Below, piece by piece: positions 4,672 through 6,170 of a DNA stretch of 6,170 nt (position 1 is its first letter; every line of letters begins with the position of its first letter). The stretch spans positions 1 through 6,170 of the forward strand of contig DAWK01000084.1 of assembly GCA_002509745.1 (NCBI GenBank), read 5' to 3'. The translations under genes were made by a program, and so were the position numbers. The DNA comes from Methanobacteriaceae archaeon UBA349 (lineage in GTDB: Archaea > Methanobacteriota > Methanobacteria > Methanobacteriales > Methanobacteriaceae). The notes under the pieces were generated by a model that worked only from the letters and a program-made list of their open reading frames with translations, was not told the DNA's origin and ran no database searches.

Positions 4672-4691
4672 TTTTAATAGAATTTAATGAA

Positions 4692-6170
4692 TTATTCTCC
4701 ACGAGCAAATCTTACAACAGCCTCTGATAATTTAGGCCCGATACCATCAACTTTTTGAAGTTCCTTTTCGGTAAATGGTCTTAAATCTTCTCCAAAGGTT
4801 TTAACCAAAGCACGGGCCCGTTTTCTTCCTAATCTCTTAACTCCCAGTACCAGAGGAATAAGTTCGTCCTTCACTCCATAATACAAACGTGCAGATAGTA
4901 TTTCTAAATCTCTAGAATGGGCATAAATTCCAGAAACTTCGCATATGTTCTTAAAGAACTTCACTAGTAGTGAGGCCTCATAGGCTGCCCTTCTGGTGGT
5001 GGCAGCATAAACATGGAATGCGTTTTCAATCTCATATTCATTACGCTCATCAATCCACTCCATAAGAGATGCGGTAGTGGCCTCCTGGTTACGCATATCC
5101 ACCGCAAAGATTCCCTTACTGGATAGCTTCTCCCGAACAGGATCTTTGCTTTTACGGCCTTTAAAGGATATTAATGGCATGTCTGGAGTTCTACACATCT
5201 GGTAAATTAACTGATTAAGATCCAGTTCTTCCATTTGGGTGGCATACTCTTTCAATTTCACTGCGGTTTCCACGGTGTAATTGGATTTAGCTATGAGCAA
5301 ACCATACGCAGTAGCCTTTAGTCCTTCGGGTGTGGCCTGTAATATTCCGTTTTGCATTAAAAAATTTACGGATTCATTAATTTCAAATTCCAGACTATCC
5401 GCAGCAAAAGCACTCATATATGGGTTGTGCTGCATCTGGTAGCCATAAAATGTTTTAGTAAAGAATTCTTGAATTTCTACAGGATTTTTGGCCAGAGTTG
5501 AAGCTACCTGGGCAATAATCTGCCTATAAACAGCGTCTTTATTTTCTATGAGCTTTGAATTAGTTGCTTCTACTTCTCCATTAACATAGAACTCTTGCAG
5601 GTTTTGAGCTTCATCCAGGGTCTTGGCAATCAAGTAGGAGTAACCCACATCGTCGTACTGGGGCCGACCAGCACGGCCTGACATCTGCTCATAATCGAAA
5701 ACTGGAATGTTTTGAGGCCCTTGAGAGGTCCATCGGGTGTAATCTCTAATAACCACACTTCGGGATGGTAAATTAACTCCGTACATCAAACTGGGAGTGG
5801 CAGTAATCATTAATAAATTCCCTAAACGGAATTCGTCTTCAATGATTTCTTTTTGTTCATTGAAAAGGCCGGCGTGGTGAAAAGCCACTCCGTTTTCTGC
5901 ACTCTCGGCTAATTTAAGGCAGATAGAGGTTGGTCGGGTTCCTTTCTTTTTAGGAACTTCTAGAATCTTGTCTGCAACTTCTCGGAATGCTTTTTTCTTC
6001 TCTCGAGGAACTTTACGCTTTATTTTACCAGAAACGAATTTAGCCAGTGATTCAGTAAATAGGCGGGTAGAAACAAAGGCCAGGGCTTGAGCATCATCTT
6101 CAATAGATTTTTCCAGGATTTTAACTATGACATCGTTTTTATTTTTAGTATTGAACATCTCGGTGTTGAG
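4692..6170 (-). CDS. hel308: Ski2-type DNA helicase, Hel308-like (N-terminal third outside the window)
   Basis: The frame stays open to the window edge (four codons before the Met at 6158), so this is the C-terminal ~490 residues of a protein normally near 690-720. The first RecA domain with Walker A and DEAD box is not visible. Present, numbered from that Met: motif IV ALAFVSTR (25-32), FHHAGL (93-98), motif V TATPSLMYGVNLPSR (119-133), IRDYTRW (137-143) and motif VI QMSGRAGRP (158-166) with the arginine finger. Then follow a winged-helix domain (about 200-290), the helical ratchet (about 290-420) and a C-terminal helix-hairpin-helix region. That end holds RKRAR (445-449), the RxRAR motif known from Hel308, and VDGIGPKLSEAV (470-481). 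Hel308 enzymes are 3'-5' helicases that remodel stalled replication forks. The C-terminal tail looks longer than in typical Hel308, so a sister Ski2 subfamily is possible. Base composition is visibly richer in GC than the left half. Confidence 0.92.
   Translation of the reverse strand, partial: LNTEMFNTKNKNDVIVKILEKSIEDDAQALAFVSTRLFTESLAKFVSGKIKRKVPREKKKAFREVADKILEVPKKKGTRPTSICLKLAESAENGVAFHHAGLFNEQKEIIEDEFRLGNLLMITATPSLMYGVNLPSRSVVIRDYTRWTSQGPQNIPVFDYEQMSGRAGRPQYDDVGYSYLIAKTLDEAQNLQEFYVNGEVEATNSKLIENKDAVYRQIIAQVASTLAKNPVEIQEFFTKTFYGYQMQHNPYMSAFAADSLEFEINESVNFLMQNGILQATPEGLKATAYGLLIAKSNYTVETAVKLKEYATQMEELDLNQLIYQMCRTPDMPLISFKGRKSKDPVREKLSSKGIFAVDMRNQEATTASLMEWIDERNEYEIENAFHVYAATTRRAAYEASLLVKFFKNICEVSGIYAHSRDLEILSARLYYGVKDELIPLVLGVKRLGRKRARALVKTFGEDLRPFTEKELQKVDGIGPKLSEAVVRFARGE

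Noticed and set aside
1..6170. CRISPR array, insertion sequence or transposase
   Set aside because: No regularly spaced repeats of 24-40 bp and no transposase frame or paired terminal repeats were seen.

Overview
This looks like chromosome from a methanogenic archaeon of the order Methanobacteriales, probably Methanobacterium or a relative. The evidence is the AT-rich base composition with archaeal TATA boxes (TTTATAT-like, about 25 bp before inferred starts), GTGA/AGAGGT ribosome-binding sites, two tandem DUF2115 (UPF0305) proteins of a type I know from methanogens, and a Ski2-type helicase of the Hel308 kind beside them. From memory, Hel308 and UPF0305 also lie close together in Methanothermobacter (MTH_810/MTH_812); I could not check this.

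The right half (about 3462-6170, minus strand) looks like stable chromosome: the C-terminal two thirds of the helicase running off the window edge, then two DUF2115 paralogues in the same direction with gaps of 85 and 80-90 bp. The left half is a mosaic of accessory pieces. It holds the tail of an antitoxin-like gene (1-177), an AT-rich gap, a lone type I restriction specificity subunit (HsdS, 536-1723) with no HsdM or HsdR beside it, and a convergent RelE-type toxin with a short overlapping antitoxin candidate (1801-2195, minus). Next come a GC-rich island that folds into a long hairpin and sits at the right distance from a TATA box (about 2354-2429), and a truncated UbiA-type prenyltransferase start (2469-2585).

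Between the halves, two small winged-helix proteins are transcribed divergently from one 141-bp region (minus 2586-3044, plus 3186-3461). The minus-strand promoter has a 9-bp inverted repeat lying exactly between its TATA box and predicted start, which suggests an autoregulated repressor. The plus-strand promoter predicts a leaderless mRNA. Both genes end flush, with zero bases between stop codons, against a convergent open frame (2585/2586 and 3461/3462).

The strongest leads are the structured RNA candidate and the divergent regulator pair with its operator. The orphan HsdS flanked by toxin-antitoxin pieces and the decayed UbiA fragment suggest a site where genes have been gained and lost next to a conserved DNA-repair block.
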